Shown piece after piece: positions 13,108 to 14,583 of a stretch of DNA of 14,583 nt. Under the pieces are notes generated by a model. It ran no database searches. It had not been told where the DNA came from and saw only the letters and a program-made list of their open reading frames with translations. This stretch comes from JBHPGW01 sp042569785 (GTDB lineage: Bacteria > Planctomycetota > Phycisphaerae > Sedimentisphaerales > Anaerobacaceae). A program made the translations under genes and the position numbers. The first letter of the stretch is position 1, and each line of letters opens with the position of its first letter. Location: the NCBI GenBank assembly GCA_042569785.1, contig JBHPGW010000063.1:1-14583 (forward strand), written 5' to 3'.

Positions 13108-13722
13108 TTACCGCTTCTTAGGCCGTTTACGCAGCAGGAACATCGCAGCGAGTCCAAGCAGGCAAATTGTCGCAGGCTCGGGAAGAAAAGAAATAGTATC
13201 CACTATCAGATAGTCCAAACCAGCTTGATCCAGAACTGTGCCGGCAATCCTGTAACAAATTACTTCATATCCCGGATTTGGACTAACAGACCACTGACTG
13301 ATCAATGTTTTGTTAATACCGACTGTAACCTCTTCACTGATCAATTCGGCGATTCCTGAGGCTGGTACAACAGTGTTCAAAGTAATTTCGCCTTGAAAAC
13401 CAACTTCAATCCAGAGATGTCCATCCGCATCTACGATGTCCCCGTTAGGGACGTATACTTCAACATTTAATATATCTGCCTGCCAAATACCATCGGTCCA
13501 AACAGGAATGGAGTAATCCTGCAAACCTAATATACAAGTTAGCGAATCACCGAAAGGATTTAGATCAACTTCAGGCACCGAAGGATTATCCGTAGTGTTG
13601 AAATACCACTCCTGGTGAGTACTGCCAGGATCACCTACATCCCAAGGCAATGCGAGAGATATTCCCGTAGTAACACAGATAGAAAACACCATTACAATAG
13701 TTAACGTTGATCTTCTTTTCAT
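13108..13722 (-). CDS. PEP-CTERM sorting-domain protein
   Basis: A 204-residue exported protein. It has an N-terminal signal peptide (MKRRSTLTIVMVFSICVTTG, cleavage probably after SLA) and a classic PEP-CTERM tail: PEP at 181-183, a hydrophobic helix (ATICLLGLAAMFLL) and a basic end RKRPKKR. Proteins with this tail are sorted by exosortase, usually in bacteria that make exopolysaccharide. The middle (about 25-175) is acidic and beta-rich, with few cysteines and no domain I recognise. GGTGGGAG lies 10 nt before the ATG. The upstream gene, also carrying a sorting tail, ends 50 bp before it with a palindrome at the junction, so they are probably co-transcribed. No exosortase gene is in the window. 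Confidence 0.88.
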   Translation of the reverse strand: MKRRSTLTIVMVFSICVTTGISLALPWDVGDPGSTHQEWYFNTTDNPSVPEVDLNPFGDSLTCILGLQDYSIPVWTDGIWQADILNVEVYVPNGDIVDADGHLWIEVGFQGEITLNTVVPASGIAELISEEVTVGINKTLISQWSVSPNPGYEVICYRIAGTVLDQAGLDYLIVDTISFLPEPATICLLGLAAMFLLRKRPKKR

Positions 13723-13741
13723 ACCGCGAATACTCCCACCG

Positions 13742-13775
13742 TAAGCAAAAAATTCAATTTTTCAAAATTTGCTTA
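13742..13775. repeat. inverted repeat overlapping stop codon
   Basis: TAAGCAAA (13742-13749) and TTTGCTTA (13768-13775) are exact inverted copies with an 18-nt AT-rich loop. In the minus direction the first bases are the stop codon of the gene starting at 14435, and the ribosome binding site of the next gene begins 1 nt after the repeat. It could modulate read-through or translation of the second gene. Confidence 0.5.
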
Positions 13776-14435
13776 TGACAAAGTGCGACGTCTTCTAAGC
13801 CAACCAACAATGCCTACGCCGATACTTCCAAGAAAGACCGCACTTGGTGCCGGTACAGTAGCGCTGCGAGCGATTATGCCCAAAGTCGCGGTTTCCACTT
13901 CCATCTGGTTCAATCCACCATCTACAACCCAGTTTAGCCTGACATTTACAGCCACACCATCGAGCCAATAGGGATCCAATTGAAAGGTCGTAGATGTTAA
14001 ATGACTGCCTGGCTGATCGATAACATCGTCAGCGTTGCCTGGTCCAGGCTCAAGCCCCCAGTCATCAGCAAAAGTCATAGTGTTGAGCCACATTGTCTGG
14101 CCATACCTGTCCTGATAGTGCCATTGTCCATCTTTGTCCTGGAGCCAAATATGAGCTGAATTACCTAGATCAAGATCATCAGCAACAATAGTCAAGGTTG
14201 CTCCTTCGATCATCTGGTCTACTAAAGCCTGCTCATATGCTTCATGTCCACCAGGATATGGATTGTCTACGGGCAGGTGCTCCCATTCTGTTAAAATCGG
14301 CGCACTACCATCCCACCAGAAATTATCAAGGACAGTGTAAACTTCGACGGGATCACCTTGATAAGTTGTTGTCATTGCGACAACGGGAACAGTTACCATA
14401 AACACTATCAAGCCACATACTATTAATTTTTTCAT
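13773..14435 (-). CDS. PEP-CTERM-type (PAP variant) exported protein
   Basis: A 220-residue protein with a signal peptide (MKKLIVCGLIVFMVTVPVVA) and a C-terminal sorting tail of the variant type: VPAPS at 194-198, a glycine-rich helix (AVFLGSIGVGIVGWL) and RRRRTLS. I associate this PAP and RRRR form with planctomycete exosortase substrates. The mature part is Asp-, Trp- and Gly-rich, with phrases such as DKDGQWHYQDRYGQTMW and PYWLDGVAVNVRLNW that suggest a beta-sandwich surface protein; no family is recognised. GAGGGG lies 7 nt before the ATG. It is the first gene of a likely pair with the PEP-CTERM gene downstream. A hairpin sits in its leader. Confidence 0.87.
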   Translation of the reverse strand: MKKLIVCGLIVFMVTVPVVAMTTTYQGDPVEVYTVLDNFWWDGSAPILTEWEHLPVDNPYPGGHEAYEQALVDQMIEGATLTIVADDLDLGNSAHIWLQDKDGQWHYQDRYGQTMWLNTMTFADDWGLEPGPGNADDVIDQPGSHLTSTTFQLDPYWLDGVAVNVRLNWVVDGGLNQMEVETATLGIIARSATVPAPSAVFLGSIGVGIVGWLRRRRTLS

Positions 14436-14460
14436 TGCTATACCCCTCTAAAACCTCACA

Positions 14461-14483
14461 AAAGACGTGATTCACACGTCTTT
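14461..14483 (-). promoter_or_regulatory. 9-bp hairpin with T-run in leader of PEP-CTERM-type gene
   Basis: AAAGACGTG (14461-14469), a 5-nt loop and CACGTCTTT (14475-14483) form a perfect stem. In the minus direction it is followed by a T and lies about 25 nt before the ATG at 14435. It resembles a weak intrinsic terminator or attenuator in the leader. No plus-strand gene explains it. Confidence 0.5.
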
Positions 14484-14583
14484 ACGTATAGGGGATGTGC
14501 TGATATAAATAAAAGTGGTTTAGCTGATACCAGAATTAGCTTGTCCCCCGATTTACAAAAAACCATTAAACTTTACACTATTA

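Overview
The window looks like a bacterial chromosome fragment, most likely from the Planctomycetota (Phycisphaerae-like). The basis is two proteins with C-terminal PEP-CTERM-type sorting tails, one of the PAP variety with a terminal RRRR that I associate with that group. Supporting signs are a Wza-type export lipoprotein of the planctomycete style, a very PAS-rich soluble NarL-type kinase, moderate GC and short intergenic 7-bp repeats. This placement is inference from family resemblance. No phage, transposon, CRISPR array or rRNA was seen.

Layout. (1) 1-1217: repeat-bearing leader, a sigma70-like promoter, yebC, a tRNA-Arg(TCG) 30 bp downstream and an intrinsic terminator. (2) 1218-9238, all on the minus strand: a large signalling block. 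In transcription order it holds a 1125-residue soluble five-PAS NarL-type histidine kinase, a NarL/FixJ-type response regulator starting 2 nt after the kinase stop, and a 242-bp gap with an operator-like inverted repeat. After the gap come a stand-alone receiver, a degenerate receiver whose phospho-acceptor Asp is Glu, a GT4-like glycosyltransferase, tandem hairpins, a two-CBS-domain protein and a divergent NAD-synthetase-like protein. (3) 9239-10327: a small Cys-rich protein and about 560 bp with no convincing gene but several inverted and direct repeats. (4) 10328-11975, plus strand: an outer-membrane polysaccharide export (Wza-like) lipoprotein and an unrecognised four-helix membrane protein. 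(5) 12005-14435, minus strand: a beta-barrel-like outer-membrane protein and two PEP-CTERM-type exported proteins.

How it may work together (inference): the kinase integrates soluble signals through five PAS domains and phosphorylates the NarL-type regulator and perhaps the stand-alone receiver. The pseudo-receiver would modulate this without being phosphorylated. Outputs probably concern envelope or exopolysaccharide synthesis, given the glycosyltransferase, the Wza-like exporter and the PEP-CTERM proteins (a class usually tied to exosortase and EPS loci). The CBS protein and NadE-like protein suggest an adenine-nucleotide input or a repurposed adenylating enzyme. The most unusual content is the graded series of three paralogous receivers beside a kinase whose sensor half is an internal tandem duplication.
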